This document shows, one piece after another, positions 53,250 to 62,743 of a DNA stretch of 64,000 nt. The notes below the pieces were generated by a model. The model ran no database searches. It was given only the letters and a program-made list of their open reading frames with translations, and had not been told where the DNA came from. The translations under genes and the position numbers were made by a program. Origin of the DNA: Pseudomonas sp. Irchel 3H7 (GTDB taxonomy: Bacteria; Pseudomonadota; Gammaproteobacteria; Pseudomonadales; Pseudomonadaceae); the NCBI RefSeq assembly GCF_900187605.1, contig NZ_FYEA01000001.1, positions 310,001 through 374,000 of the forward strand, given 5' to 3'. Position 1 is the first letter of the stretch. Each line of letters opens with the position of its first letter.

Positions 53250-54272
53250 ATGAACGCCAAAATGCTTGTCCTGCTGTTGCTGCCGCTTGCAGGCTGCACC
53301 AGCAATTCCGAAACCCGCAACATGCCGGTGAATATCCTCACCGCCACACCGGCCAATGCGCAGGCCACCGACATGCCGAGGGTCGAGCAGACCCTGCGCC
53401 CGAAAGATGTGCTGGATGTGATTTTCCACATCAGTACCAGTGGCTCGGACGCTTACCGCGTGCAGTCGGGTGACCAGATCGGCCTGAACTTCACCGCCGC
53501 CAGTCAGCTCAACGGCACGCAACTGGTGCTGCCTGACGGCACCATCGAACTGCCGGGCGCCAACACCTCGGTGAAAATCGCCGGGCTGACCAGCGACGAG
53601 GCGCGGCAGGAAATCCAGCGCGCCTATCAACGCAAGCAGCTGTTCCAGCCCAACCGCAATCAGCTCTCGGTGCAGATTCTCAGCCCGCTGAGCAACGAGC
53701 AGAACCTCAAAAGCGCGCTGAACCACCCGGCCACCGGCATGAGCCGCGAAATCACCGTCGGCACCGATGGCTATGCGAGTTTTCCGGAAATCGGCGCTGT
53801 GCCGCTGCAAGGCATGACGGTCAATCAACTGGAAACCTTCCTCAATAGCAAGTACGCGCAATTGCCGGGACGGATGACTGTGGATGTGCTGCTGAAATCC
53901 ACCGCCGGCAACGAGATCTACGTACTCGGCGAAGTCGCTCAACCGGGCTCGTACCCGATCCGCCGTCCGGTGTCGGTGCTTGAGGCGCTGACCCTGGCGC
54001 GCGGTACCAATGTCAAGGCGCGTCTCGATTCGGTGGTGATCATGCGGCGCAACGGCAATCAGGTGCAGGCCATGAACTACGACGTCGAGAAAGCACTGTC
54101 GGGCGATGCGCCACAGATCGCCTACCTGCAACCGGACGACATGCTTTACGTACCGAAAACCAAATTGGCCAGCGCCGGCGAACTCGCCCGCCAATTGGCC
54201 GATGTGGTGCTGTTCCAGGGCGTGGGTTTCAGCTTCGGCTACCGCGTCGACAACAAAGGCAGTGACAACTGA
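53250..54272 (+). CDS. Polysaccharide export lipoprotein, Wza-like
   Basis: 340-residue outer-membrane polysaccharide exporter. The signal peptide MNAKMLVLLLLPLAGC has a lipobox with Cys about residue 16. The Poly_export domain (YRVQSGDQIGLNFTAASQ; VLPDGTIELPGANTSVKIAG) and an SLBB domain (EIYVLGEVAQPGSYPIRRP) follow. Monomers form an octameric channel across the outer membrane. Spaced 21 bp after the CpsD-like gene and 16 bp before the Wzc-like gene. Confidence 0.9.
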   Translation: MNAKMLVLLLLPLAGCTSNSETRNMPVNILTATPANAQATDMPRVEQTLRPKDVLDVIFHISTSGSDAYRVQSGDQIGLNFTAASQLNGTQLVLPDGTIELPGANTSVKIAGLTSDEARQEIQRAYQRKQLFQPNRNQLSVQILSPLSNEQNLKSALNHPATGMSREITVGTDGYASFPEIGAVPLQGMTVNQLETFLNSKYAQLPGRMTVDVLLKSTAGNEIYVLGEVAQPGSYPIRRPVSVLEALTLARGTNVKARLDSVVIMRRNGNQVQAMNYDVEKALSGDAPQIAYLQPDDMLYVPKTKLASAGELARQLADVVLFQGVGFSFGYRVDNKGSDN

Positions 54273-54288
54273 CTCTCAGGTGAACGAC

Positions 54289-55881
54289 ATGAACCCAAAA
54301 GAAAATTACCTGCACGAGTTCTTCAGGATTTTCTTCGCCAACAAGCAACTGGTGAAGCGCATCTTCCTGATCTTTGCAGTGATCGCGCTGTTGCTGCCGC
54401 TGTTGCTCAAACAGAGCTTCGATATCACCGCACAGGTGATCGTGCAGTCGAAAAAACTGTCTCAGGGCGATGCGACCACCTCGCTGACCCAGGACAACGC
54501 CACCTTCATTCCGCCATCGCTGGCGGATATGGAAACCGAAAGCAATATCCTCCGTTCGCCGGCGCTGATCCGTCAGACCATCAGCGAACTGCGCGATCAG
54601 GGTCAGTACAACCCGCCGCCGGGGATGCTCAGCAAGCTGCTCGGCGAACCGTTCAAGAATTACGTCAGCACGCCGCTGCGCGAATACGTGATCAATCCGC
54701 TGCGTGATGCACTGGGCATGGAAACCGATCCGGTGCGCGACACGGCACTGGATGGCTTGACCCAGGAAGCCATCGACAATCTGAAGATCGAAACCCTGCC
54801 GGGTTCCAATGTGATCTCGATCGTCTACAGCTTCCCTGATCCTGCCCAGGGCACAACGTTCGTTGCCACGTTGCTGCGCAACTATCTGGTCGATCGTCAG
54901 GCGCTGCAATCGATCGAGCTGCCGCACTCGTTCTACGAGACCAAGAAGCATCAATATCAGGTGCGGCTCGACGGTCTGGAAGGCGCACGGCTGAGCCTGC
55001 TGGAAAGTGTCGGTTCGTCCGATCCGAAAGAGGAAATCACCTTTCGCCTCAACGCGATCAACACTGAAGAGCAGGCACTCAACCTGTATCGCGATCGCTT
55101 GCTGCAAAGCCAGCGCTGGCTCGATTACCTGAAAACCAGCCTGGCCGCCGCCAACACCAACAAGCTCAACGACTACACCTTCCCGTTCACCTTCACCACC
55201 ACGGTGGACAACATCGCGTTCGAAGACCGTGAGATCCGGCAGATGGGCGAGGCACTGACCACTCAGGTCAGCCGCTATATGAATGACCTCGCGGTATTTC
55301 AACCCAGTAGCGAACCGATGTTGCTGACCCGCGAGCAAATTGCCCGCACCCGCCAGCAGTTCCTCAAAGTGGTCAACAACCGCATCCAGGAACGCAAGAT
55401 CGACCTGTCGGTGGTCAGCCAGGTCATCGAGCAGAAAACTGCGCGCATTGCCGAATTCAAGAATCGCATCCATCAATTGCAGCAAACCCAAAGCAAGCTG
55501 CGCCAGATGGACACCGAGATCGGCGCATTGCACGCAGCGTTTTCAACCTATGCGCAACGCTTTGCCGAAAGCAGCACGACCCGCGCGCTGGACAACGACT
55601 TGTCCAACGCCCGTGTCTTGAGTCCACCGTACGAACCGACCGAGGCGGCGTTTCCCAAGCCGATGCTGATCATTCCGTTTGGTTTGCTCACCGGTCTGCT
55701 GCTGGCCATTGCCTTCGTCTATGTGCGTGAGTTCTTCGATCACCGCTTCAAACATCCGGCGCAAATCAGTCATGAACTGGGCCTGCCGGTGCTGTTGGTA
55801 ATCAATGAAGAAACGTCGCAGCCTGGCAATCCGCACAAGAACTGGACCATGCCCAGCCTGGTTCACTGGGTGCGCAATTGA
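54289..55881 (+). CDS. Wzc-like chain-length determinant without kinase domain
   Basis: 530-residue inner-membrane co-polymerase. A helix near the start (LVKRIFLIFAVIALLLPLLL) and one near the end (MLIIPFGLLTGLLLAIAFVY) enclose a long periplasmic, partly coiled-coil domain with the Wzz signature. The cytoplasmic BY-kinase domain of full Wzc is missing; the separate CpsD-like gene upstream fills that place, as in split systems of Gram-positives. I chose ATG 54289 (MNPKENYLHEFF; AGG 8 bp upstream). The long frame from 54106 overlaps wza and is not real. Its stop overlaps the TTG of the next gene. Confidence 0.85.
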   Translation: MNPKENYLHEFFRIFFANKQLVKRIFLIFAVIALLLPLLLKQSFDITAQVIVQSKKLSQGDATTSLTQDNATFIPPSLADMETESNILRSPALIRQTISELRDQGQYNPPPGMLSKLLGEPFKNYVSTPLREYVINPLRDALGMETDPVRDTALDGLTQEAIDNLKIETLPGSNVISIVYSFPDPAQGTTFVATLLRNYLVDRQALQSIELPHSFYETKKHQYQVRLDGLEGARLSLLESVGSSDPKEEITFRLNAINTEEQALNLYRDRLLQSQRWLDYLKTSLAAANTNKLNDYTFPFTFTTTVDNIAFEDREIRQMGEALTTQVSRYMNDLAVFQPSSEPMLLTREQIARTRQQFLKVVNNRIQERKIDLSVVSQVIEQKTARIAEFKNRIHQLQQTQSKLRQMDTEIGALHAAFSTYAQRFAESSTTRALDNDLSNARVLSPPYEPTEAAFPKPMLIIPFGLLTGLLLAIAFVYVREFFDHRFKHPAQISHELGLPVLLVINEETSQPGNPHKNWTMPSLVHWVRN

Positions 55882-56966
55882 ACGCGGCGTCCACCCCGTG
55901 CGTCGCCCTGCCGATCATTCATTTGCTCAGCAGCGGCGGCTTCTACGGAGCCGAGCGGATGTTGCTGGATCATTGCCTGGCGACGCCGGGGCAGCATCAG
56001 GTGCTGTTCCTCGACGCGCCAGCCGAGCTGATCGAGCGCTTTCGTCAGGCCGGGGTGGACGCCCGCGGCTGTGCCGGGCTCGGCGGACTACTGCGGCACT
56101 TGCATCAGCGCCGTAGTGACAAGCCCTTGCTCAACACGCACAACTTCAAAGGACAACTGTTTGGCTGGGTCGGCGCAACGCTGTTGCGCCTGCCGCTGGT
56201 CATCACCCAGCACGGTTTCACCCCGCGCAGTCGCAAACAGAAGTTCTACACCTGGCTGAGCCTGCAATTGTGCCGCACGGCCTCGGTGAAGCGGGTGATC
56301 TGTGTAGCGCAAAGCATCGCTGCGCTGCACCGTGAGGCCGGCGTCCGTGCAGAGAAGTTGCAGGTGATCCCCAACGGTTTGCCAGCGGCGTCAGCGGCGC
56401 CGCCGCTGGAACGACAACGCTGGCTGGTCGGTTACGTCGGTCGGTTGAGCAGCGAGAAAGGCCCGGATCTGTTTCTCGATGCGCTGATTGCGTTGTGTCA
56501 CCAGCATCCGCAACTGGACGCGGTGATGCTCGGTGACGGTCCGGAACGTGAAGCCTTGCAGGCGCGTATCGACGCTGCCGGTTTACCACAGCGGATTCGC
56601 TTGCCGGGCTATCAGACGGCGATGCAAGGCTGGTGGCAGCAACTCGATGCGCTGGTGATCAGCTCGCGCACCGAGGGTACACCGATGATTCTGCTTGAAG
56701 CGATGCAGGCCGGTGTGCCCGTGGTGGCGTTCGCGGTCGGTGGCATTCCCGATGTCTTGCAGGACCGCCACAACGGCCTGCTCGCCGCACCGACCGATAC
56801 CGCCGCCCTCGCCCGTCAACTCGACACGTTGCTGGCCGAACCGAAACTGGCCGCGCAACTGCGCGACAACGCCAGACGCACACAACAGGAACGCTACGAC
56901 CTCAAGGCTTTGGCTGAACGCTGGTCGCAGCTGTACATCCACACGGCAGGGGAGGCACGCGCATGA
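55878..56966 (+). CDS. Family 4 glycosyltransferase
   Basis: 362-residue GT-B enzyme. The N-terminal acceptor domain begins HLLSSGGFYGAERMLLDH. The C-terminal nucleotide-sugar domain has VGYVGRLSSEKGPDLFLDAL, VMLGDGPEREALQ and the family glutamate motif SSRTEGTPMILLEAMQAGVP. It adds a sugar to the lipid-linked repeat on the cytoplasmic side. The start is a TTG overlapping the previous stop (TTGA), which needs coupled translation. Donor and linkage not readable. Confidence 0.87.
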   Translation: MNAASTPCVALPIIHLLSSGGFYGAERMLLDHCLATPGQHQVLFLDAPAELIERFRQAGVDARGCAGLGGLLRHLHQRRSDKPLLNTHNFKGQLFGWVGATLLRLPLVITQHGFTPRSRKQKFYTWLSLQLCRTASVKRVICVAQSIAALHREAGVRAEKLQVIPNGLPAASAAPPLERQRWLVGYVGRLSSEKGPDLFLDALIALCHQHPQLDAVMLGDGPEREALQARIDAAGLPQRIRLPGYQTAMQGWWQQLDALVISSRTEGTPMILLEAMQAGVPVVAFAVGGIPDVLQDRHNGLLAAPTDTAALARQLDTLLAEPKLAAQLRDNARRTQQERYDLKALAERWSQLYIHTAGEARA

Positions 56967-58330
56967 TTTTCCCGCTCTCGATCGTCAGCCTGCTGGCACT
57001 GGTCTGCATGGCTTTGCTGGTCAGTCCTTATCCGTATCTGGCGCCGGGGGCAGTGCTAGGGCTGCTGGGTTTCACGGTGCTGTACCGCAAACCGTCGTGG
57101 GGCCTGCTGGGTATTGCCGCGCTGGTGCCGTTTGAAGGGTTCTTTAAGGACAGCGCGTTATCGGGGAGCAAATTCATCGGTGCTTCGCTGGCACTGATCC
57201 TGGCGTTGCAACTGGCATTGCATCAGATTCCATCGCAGCGCCTGCGCAGCAATCTGTGGCGCTACCTGATCGGTTTCATGGCGCTGTACCTGCTGAGCCT
57301 GCTCGCCACCGACAACATGGGCATGTCACAGAGTCATCTGCGTGAACTGAGCGTGGGCCTGATTCTGTTCGTGATCACTTTGTTGATCGGCCGCGAGCTG
57401 AACCTCGATCTGTTCGCCCGGCTGGTCACGCTCAGCGTTAGCGCGACCTGCGCGATGGCGATGTTTTCCAGCAGATTCCAGGACAAGGGCCGCGCCGCCG
57501 GCCTGCTCGAAGACCCGAATGCCTTTGCGCTGCTGATCGCCTTCGCCGTGCCGCTGGGCCTGCTGCTGGTGATTCGCAGCCCGAACCTGCTGCAACGATT
57601 GTTCTGGGCGGGCTGCTGCCTGTTGCTGCTCGGCGGCATGACCAAAACGGAGTCGCGCTCAGGGCTGGTGGTACTGGCCTTGAGTCTGGCGATCGGGGTC
57701 TGGCATTACCGCCAGCACCTCAACCGTATCCGTCCGCGGCATTTCGGATTCGCCATGCTCGGCGCCGCCATCGTGCTGCCATTGGCGATTTATGCGATGC
57801 CTGCCGGTTATCTGGCGCGCATCCAGTCGCTGAGTATCTTGAGCGCCGGGGCCAAGGCTCAGGATGAATCCCTCGGCCGTCGCGCCTCTTACATTGTCGT
57901 CGGCAGCCAGATCATCCGCGAGCATCCGCTGCTCGGCTCGGGCCCCGGAACCTTCCCGTTGCACTATGCGACCACCGGTTATGCCAAGGCATTCTCGGCC
58001 AACCGCAAGATCGGCGATCTCTATCGCCGGGCGCATAACACTTATCTGGAGATCTTCAGCGAATTGGGGATTCCCGCCGGCCTGCTGTTTGTCGGCTTGC
58101 TCGTGCAGGGTTTCTACAACCTGATCCGCGCACGACGCGAATGGCTGCAACGGCGCGAATGGCAGCACGCGGACCTGATGACCCATCTGGGAATGAGCTT
58201 TCTGTCGTTGACGTTGTTTCTGATGTTTCTCAGCGCGCCGAACCTGAAATACCTGTGGATCATGCTTGCACTGACCTGGGTGCTGCGCCTGAAAGCCGAG
58301 CAAGCACCGCTGACGGAGGCCAGAGCATGA
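56963..58330 (+). CDS. O-antigen ligase/polymerase family protein (Wzy-like)
   Basis: 455-residue polytopic protein with about eleven to twelve hydrophobic helices. One large periplasmic loop contains the motif block HPLLGSGPGTFPLHYAT and RAHNTYLEIFSELGIPAGL, characteristic of the Wzy_C/WaaL family. In an operon with flippase, Wza and Wzc it should be the polymerase that joins repeat units at the periplasmic face. ATG overlaps the previous stop (ATGA), and its own stop overlaps the next start. Confidence 0.87.
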   Translation: MIFPLSIVSLLALVCMALLVSPYPYLAPGAVLGLLGFTVLYRKPSWGLLGIAALVPFEGFFKDSALSGSKFIGASLALILALQLALHQIPSQRLRSNLWRYLIGFMALYLLSLLATDNMGMSQSHLRELSVGLILFVITLLIGRELNLDLFARLVTLSVSATCAMAMFSSRFQDKGRAAGLLEDPNAFALLIAFAVPLGLLLVIRSPNLLQRLFWAGCCLLLLGGMTKTESRSGLVVLALSLAIGVWHYRQHLNRIRPRHFGFAMLGAAIVLPLAIYAMPAGYLARIQSLSILSAGAKAQDESLGRRASYIVVGSQIIREHPLLGSGPGTFPLHYATTGYAKAFSANRKIGDLYRRAHNTYLEIFSELGIPAGLLFVGLLVQGFYNLIRARREWLQRREWQHADLMTHLGMSFLSLTLFLMFLSAPNLKYLWIMLALTWVLRLKAEQAPLTEARA

Positions 58331-59295
58331 GCCGGATCAGCATCGTCATTCCGATGTACAACGAGGCACGGCACATCGGCCGCACCCTCCTGGCCGCTCG
58401 CAAGGCTGCGAACGCCGCCGACATCGACTGTGAACTGATCGTCGTCGACAACGGTTCCACTGATGACGGGCCACAGATCGCTCGCGCCTTCGGCGCACAG
58501 GTGCTGGTGCTGCCCGGCCTGCTGATCGGCGCCTTGCGCAATCGTGGCGCAACGGTTGCCAGCGGTGAATGGCTGGCGTTCATTGATGCCGATATCGAAA
58601 TGCCCGAAGACTGGCTGAACGAATTGTTCGCTCTCGAAGCGCAGAATCAGGGCGACATCTTTGGCCTGGATCTGCACACCCCCGCCGCCGCGCCGTGGTA
58701 CGCGACCGCCTGGCAACGGCGCATGTTGCGTCCATCAGCGCACGCCAGTCGCACCGTGGACTGGCTGCCCAGCGCCAACCTGTTGATGCGCAAACGCTGG
58801 TTTGACGTCGTCGGCGGATTCAACGAAACCCTGCGCACCGGCGAAGACAAGGAATACACCTTGCGTCTGAGCACACAGGGCGCACGGCTGCTGTCGACCA
58901 GTAACAGCATTGCCCTGCATTGGGGCTACGAAATGAACTGGCGCGAGTGGATGGGCAAGGAGCTGTGGCGCCAGGGCAGCCATCTGCAGTTGCTGCGCAC
59001 CCATGGCATGAGCCTGCGCCTGCTGCGTTTTCCGCTGCTGTCGTTGCTGGTCTGGATGACGGATTTTCTACTGATCGTTGCCTTGCTCGCCGGCCTCGCG
59101 CAGCTCGCGGTGATCCTGCTGGTGCTGACCCTGCTGCCGAGTCTGATGCTCAGCGTGCGGCAGAGCATCAAGCACCACAATGCTCGCCTCACCTTGCAAC
59201 TGTGGGGTCTGCACTGGTTACGCCTGCACCTGCCCAGCGCGGCACTTATTCTCAGTCTGTGTCATTGGAACGCCAGGAGGCCCGCCCGTGGCTGA
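58327..59295 (+). CDS. Family 2 glycosyltransferase
   Basis: 322-residue GT2 enzyme. It has an N-terminal GT-A domain with ISIVIPMYNEARHIGRTL, VVDNGSTDDG and the metal-binding LAFIDADIEMPEDW, then an acceptor motif TGEDKEYTLRL. C-terminal hydrophobic helices (about 240-310) anchor it to the inner membrane. It probably adds a later sugar of the repeat. Start and stop overlap with both neighbours (4 and 8 bp), consistent with one coupled operon. Confidence 0.87.
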   Translation: MSRISIVIPMYNEARHIGRTLLAARKAANAADIDCELIVVDNGSTDDGPQIARAFGAQVLVLPGLLIGALRNRGATVASGEWLAFIDADIEMPEDWLNELFALEAQNQGDIFGLDLHTPAAAPWYATAWQRRMLRPSAHASRTVDWLPSANLLMRKRWFDVVGGFNETLRTGEDKEYTLRLSTQGARLLSTSNSIALHWGYEMNWREWMGKELWRQGSHLQLLRTHGMSLRLLRFPLLSLLVWMTDFLLIVALLAGLAQLAVILLVLTLLPSLMLSVRQSIKHHNARLTLQLWGLHWLRLHLPSAALILSLCHWNARRPARG

Positions 59296-60424
59296 ATTCA
59301 TTTTTTGCCTGTGCCTTGTGCTGCCGGCGTACGCCTACATCGGCTATCCGCTGCTGCTGACCTTGCTGGCGCCGCTGTTCCCGGCCTGGCGGCACGCGCC
59401 GGCACCGCCGCTGAACGTCAGCATCGTCATCGCCGCGCACAACGAGGCGCGACACATCGAGCACAAGTTGCGCACCCTGCTGGCCCAGGATTATCAGCCC
59501 GCAGCGCTGCAGATCATTCTCGCCAGCGACGGCTCGAGCGATGACACCGTGGCCTGCGCGCACAAAGTGATCGATCCGCGCATCACCGTCCTCGACCTGC
59601 CGCGCCAGGGCAAAGCCGCCACACTGAATGCCGGCGTCGCTGTGAGCAGCGGCGACATTCTGGTGTTCACCGACGCCGACAACCAATGGTCGCGCGACAC
59701 CCTCGGCCATTTGCTCGCGCCGTTGAGCGATCCGCAGGTCGGTGCCTGCGCCGGGCACATGGTGATCCCGGTCACCGGTGGTGGCCTGAGTATTGGCGAC
59801 AGCCTCTATCGGCATTACGAAGGCTGGTTGCGCCGGGTCGAGAATCGCACCGGCTGCATGGTCTCCGCCGACGGCGCCCTGCTCGCCTTGCGCCGCGAAC
59901 TGTTCCAGAACGTACCGGCCGAGGTCAACGACGACTTCTTCATCAGTACCTGCGCGCCGGTCGCGCACAAACGCATCGTTTACGTACCCCAGGCGCAAGT
60001 GATCGACCAGGGCGTTGATGAAGCGGGCAAGCAATGGCGCCGCCGCCAGCGGGTCACGGTTGGTGGCCTGCAAAGCCTGGCGCAACGCAGCGCACTGCTG
60101 AACCCGTTCAAGTACGGCCTTTATTCCATTGCCTTGATCAGCCACAAACTGATCCGCCGTCTCGCGCCGATTCTCTTGCTGCCGCTGCTGCTGAGCAATT
60201 TCTGGCTGTGGAACGAGCACGGTTTCTATCGCCTGAGCCTGATTGCGCAATTGCTCGGCTACGCGGTTGCCATCGCCGGCCTGCTGGATTCGCAACACCG
60301 TTTACCCAAACCGTTCCGCCTCGCAGCATTCCTGCTGGTGACGCTGGCCGGCATGAGCGTCGGTCTGTGGCAATTCCTGCGCGGGCAACGCTACGCACAG
60401 TGGAATCCTGACCAGAATCGTTGA
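59288..60424 (+). CDS. Membrane family 2 glycosyltransferase
   Basis: 378-residue processive-type GT2. An N-terminal helix (AEFIFCLCLVLPAYAYIGYP) leads into a GT-A domain with NVSIVIAAHNEARHIEHK, LASDGSSDDT, VFTDADNQWSRDTL (DxD) and the QWRRRQR motif like the Q/RxxRW of cellulose/hyaluronan synthases. C-terminal helices follow. GTG 59288 is preceded by AGGAGG with 7 bp spacing; the longer frame from 59180 is overlap with the previous gene. Could add the final sugar or a modification. Confidence 0.86.
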   Translation: MAEFIFCLCLVLPAYAYIGYPLLLTLLAPLFPAWRHAPAPPLNVSIVIAAHNEARHIEHKLRTLLAQDYQPAALQIILASDGSSDDTVACAHKVIDPRITVLDLPRQGKAATLNAGVAVSSGDILVFTDADNQWSRDTLGHLLAPLSDPQVGACAGHMVIPVTGGGLSIGDSLYRHYEGWLRRVENRTGCMVSADGALLALRRELFQNVPAEVNDDFFISTCAPVAHKRIVYVPQAQVIDQGVDEAGKQWRRRQRVTVGGLQSLAQRSALLNPFKYGLYSIALISHKLIRRLAPILLLPLLLSNFWLWNEHGFYRLSLIAQLLGYAVAIAGLLDSQHRLPKPFRLAAFLLVTLAGMSVGLWQFLRGQRYAQWNPDQNR

Positions 60425-60437
60425 GAGGACTCATGCC

Positions 60438-61439
60438 ATGGCGATCAAACAACTGCTGAAACGCACCAGCGGCTGGCTCTATCTCAACTCGTCAGTGGGG
60501 CGCAACCAGTTGCACGGTGCTGGGGTCATTTTGATGCTGCATCGGGTGCTGGCCAACGACCGTGCCGCCAACCTGCCGCACCGCAATGAATTGTGCGTCG
60601 GGCCCAAGGCCTTCGAGCATTTACTGCTGTGGCTGCGTCGGCATTTCGATTGCGTGCCGCTGATGGAAATCCTCCAGCCCAATTCGCTGCGCAGCGAGCG
60701 CCCACGGGTGGCGCTGACCTTTGATGACGGCTGGCGCGACAACGCCGTCAACGCCTTCCCGCTGCTGCAGAAACATCAGGTACCGGCGAGCATTTTCCTC
60801 TCCACCGATTTCATCGGCAGCCGTCAGCGTTTCTGGTGGGAAAGCCTTGGCGAAACCCTGTGGGGCAGCCACGGTGAAAAAGCGCGGATGCACTTGATCG
60901 AGTGCCTGCAGTTCATGCATCACCCATTGCCGGTACTGCTCGATGACATCGATGTCGACCGCCGCAGCCTGGCGCTGCTGCATTTCCTCCAAGGGTTGAA
61001 GACGCTTGACCCGCAGGAACTGGAAAAACTCACCGATGAGTGCCCAGCCGAATCACAGCCGCAAGCGCTGGACTGGCATCAAGTGCGCGCGCTGGAGGCT
61101 TCCGGTCTGGTGCGCTTTGGCCCGCACGGTGCCAGCCACGCCATCCTCACCGGCCTTGATGATCAGCGCCTGAACGAAGAAATCAGCCGCAGCCGCGATG
61201 CCTTGTACAACAGCTGCAACCGCCCACTGCCGGTGTATTGCTACCCCAACGGCGACAACGATGAACGCGTGCGCGAGCAGATCGCCAATCACGACTACCC
61301 GTTCGCCCTCGGCACCGGCACCGGCATTTATCGCGGCGAAGGCGACCCGCTGAACCTGCCGCGCTTCGGCGTCAGTCAGCGCATCGCCTGCAATCCGGCG
61401 TTGTTGTCGTGGCGCATTTATCGCGGGGCACGGTCATGA
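60438..61439 (+). CDS. Polysaccharide deacetylase family protein
   Basis: 333-residue NodB-homology (CE4) protein. Motif 1 VALTFDDGW carries the metal and base aspartates, motif 2 FGPHGASHAILTGL the two histidines, and a C-terminal PVYCYPNGDNDERVREQI the third block. CE4 enzymes remove N- or O-acetyl groups from sugars. No signal peptide is visible, so it may act on a cytoplasmic or membrane lipid-linked intermediate. It implies an amino or O-acetyl sugar in the polymer. Its stop overlaps the flippase ATG. Confidence 0.86.
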   Translation: MAIKQLLKRTSGWLYLNSSVGRNQLHGAGVILMLHRVLANDRAANLPHRNELCVGPKAFEHLLLWLRRHFDCVPLMEILQPNSLRSERPRVALTFDDGWRDNAVNAFPLLQKHQVPASIFLSTDFIGSRQRFWWESLGETLWGSHGEKARMHLIECLQFMHHPLPVLLDDIDVDRRSLALLHFLQGLKTLDPQELEKLTDECPAESQPQALDWHQVRALEASGLVRFGPHGASHAILTGLDDQRLNEEISRSRDALYNSCNRPLPVYCYPNGDNDERVREQIANHDYPFALGTGTGIYRGEGDPLNLPRFGVSQRIACNPALLSWRIYRGARS

Positions 61440-62743
61440 GTCGCGGTAGCTACCTCAAGCATCTGGCCCTGAGCATGGGCACCAAACTGGCAATGATTGC
61501 CTTGCGCCTGCTGCGCAATGTGTTGCTGGCGCGGATTCTCGGCCCGAGTGAACGCGGTTTGTTCGCCCTGCTCAGCACCCTGCCGGATCTGATCAGCGCG
61601 GCGACCAGCGGCGGCTTGAATTCGGCAGTCGGTTATCAAGCGGCCAATCAGCGGCCAATGGGCTTGTTGCTCGCTCAGGTGTTGGTGTTCGGCTGTGTTC
61701 TGGCCGGGCTGCTGACCTTGCTGGTGGTCGCGCTGGCCCGTGAGTTCGGCAGCGAACTCGATGTGACGATGCAGCTCGGTCTGCTGGCGTGGCTGTTGCT
61801 GCTGGCGGTGCCGTTGACCGTCCTTAAAAGCGGTTTGCTGACCTTGCACAACGCGTCGGGCGGCGTGGTCGCCTTCAATGTTCTGCGTCTGATCGAATCC
61901 CTCGCGCCGCTGCTATTGTTTGTTGCGCTGTTCTGGATGTGGAAAGAGGCCGCACTCGAAGCCGCGCTGATCAGTTGGCTGGCCGGCATCAGTCTGGTGG
62001 TGCTGGTCGGCTGGATGTGGCTCAAACGCGCACAACCGCTGCAACTGCAATGGGACCGTGCGAGCCAGAACGAGCTGCTGCGATTCAGTGCGCGCAGCCA
62101 TCCGGATCTGCTGTTCCAACAGATCATTCTGCGCTCCGACTACTTGTTTATCGGCGCCCTGCTGGGCAGTACCGCGCTCGGCCACTACGCCATGGCCAGC
62201 GCCGCCGCCGAATTGTTGCTGATCGTTCCGGAGGCGGTCACCACACCGCTGATGAAGCGACTGCTGCAACAGGACAAAGGCATGGACAAGGTCACGCCGC
62301 TGGCCCTGCGCCTGACCGCCACGGTGATGCTCGGCGCCTGCCTGACGATGGCAGTGATCGGCGAATGGTTGATCGTCACGCTGTTCGGTGCGGCGTATCA
62401 ACCGGCGTATCCAGCGCTGCTCGCGTTGCTGCCCGGCCTGCTGGGCCTGTGCTATGCGAGCATTCTGCGGCTGGATCTGATTGGCAAGGATCGCCCCGGC
62501 ACGGTGTCGTTGCTGATGGGCATCGGCGCTCTGCTCAACCTGGCGCTGAATCTGCTGTTGATTCCTGCCTTCGGCATTGTCGGTGCAGCGGCGGCTTCAT
62601 CAATCGCCTATCTGGCGGTGACGGTGGCGATGCTGGTGCTTTATTGCCGCTTGAGCAACGTGCCGTTCTGGCAAACCTTGATCATCCTGCCCAGCGACAT
62701 CACCCCGATGTGGTTGATGCTGCAACGTCGGAAGACAGCATGA
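61436..62743 (+). CDS. Polysaccharide flippase (Wzx-like, MATE/MVF fold)
   Basis: 435-residue transporter with about twelve to fourteen helices. It starts SYLKHLALSMGTKLAMIALRLL and continues RNVLLARILGPSERGLFAL, the classic Wzx N-terminus, and ends with GIVGAAAASSIAYLAVTV. It flips the undecaprenyl-linked repeat across the inner membrane for Wzy. The ATG at 61436 overlaps the deacetylase stop (ATGA); the ORF from 61409 is a shadow extension. Its stop overlaps the next start. Confidence 0.88.
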   Translation: MSRGSYLKHLALSMGTKLAMIALRLLRNVLLARILGPSERGLFALLSTLPDLISAATSGGLNSAVGYQAANQRPMGLLLAQVLVFGCVLAGLLTLLVVALAREFGSELDVTMQLGLLAWLLLLAVPLTVLKSGLLTLHNASGGVVAFNVLRLIESLAPLLLFVALFWMWKEAALEAALISWLAGISLVVLVGWMWLKRAQPLQLQWDRASQNELLRFSARSHPDLLFQQIILRSDYLFIGALLGSTALGHYAMASAAAELLLIVPEAVTTPLMKRLLQQDKGMDKVTPLALRLTATVMLGACLTMAVIGEWLIVTLFGAAYQPAYPALLALLPGLLGLCYASILRLDLIGKDRPGTVSLLMGIGALLNLALNLLLIPAFGIVGAAAASSIAYLAVTVAMLVLYCRLSNVPFWQTLIILPSDITPMWLMLQRRKTA

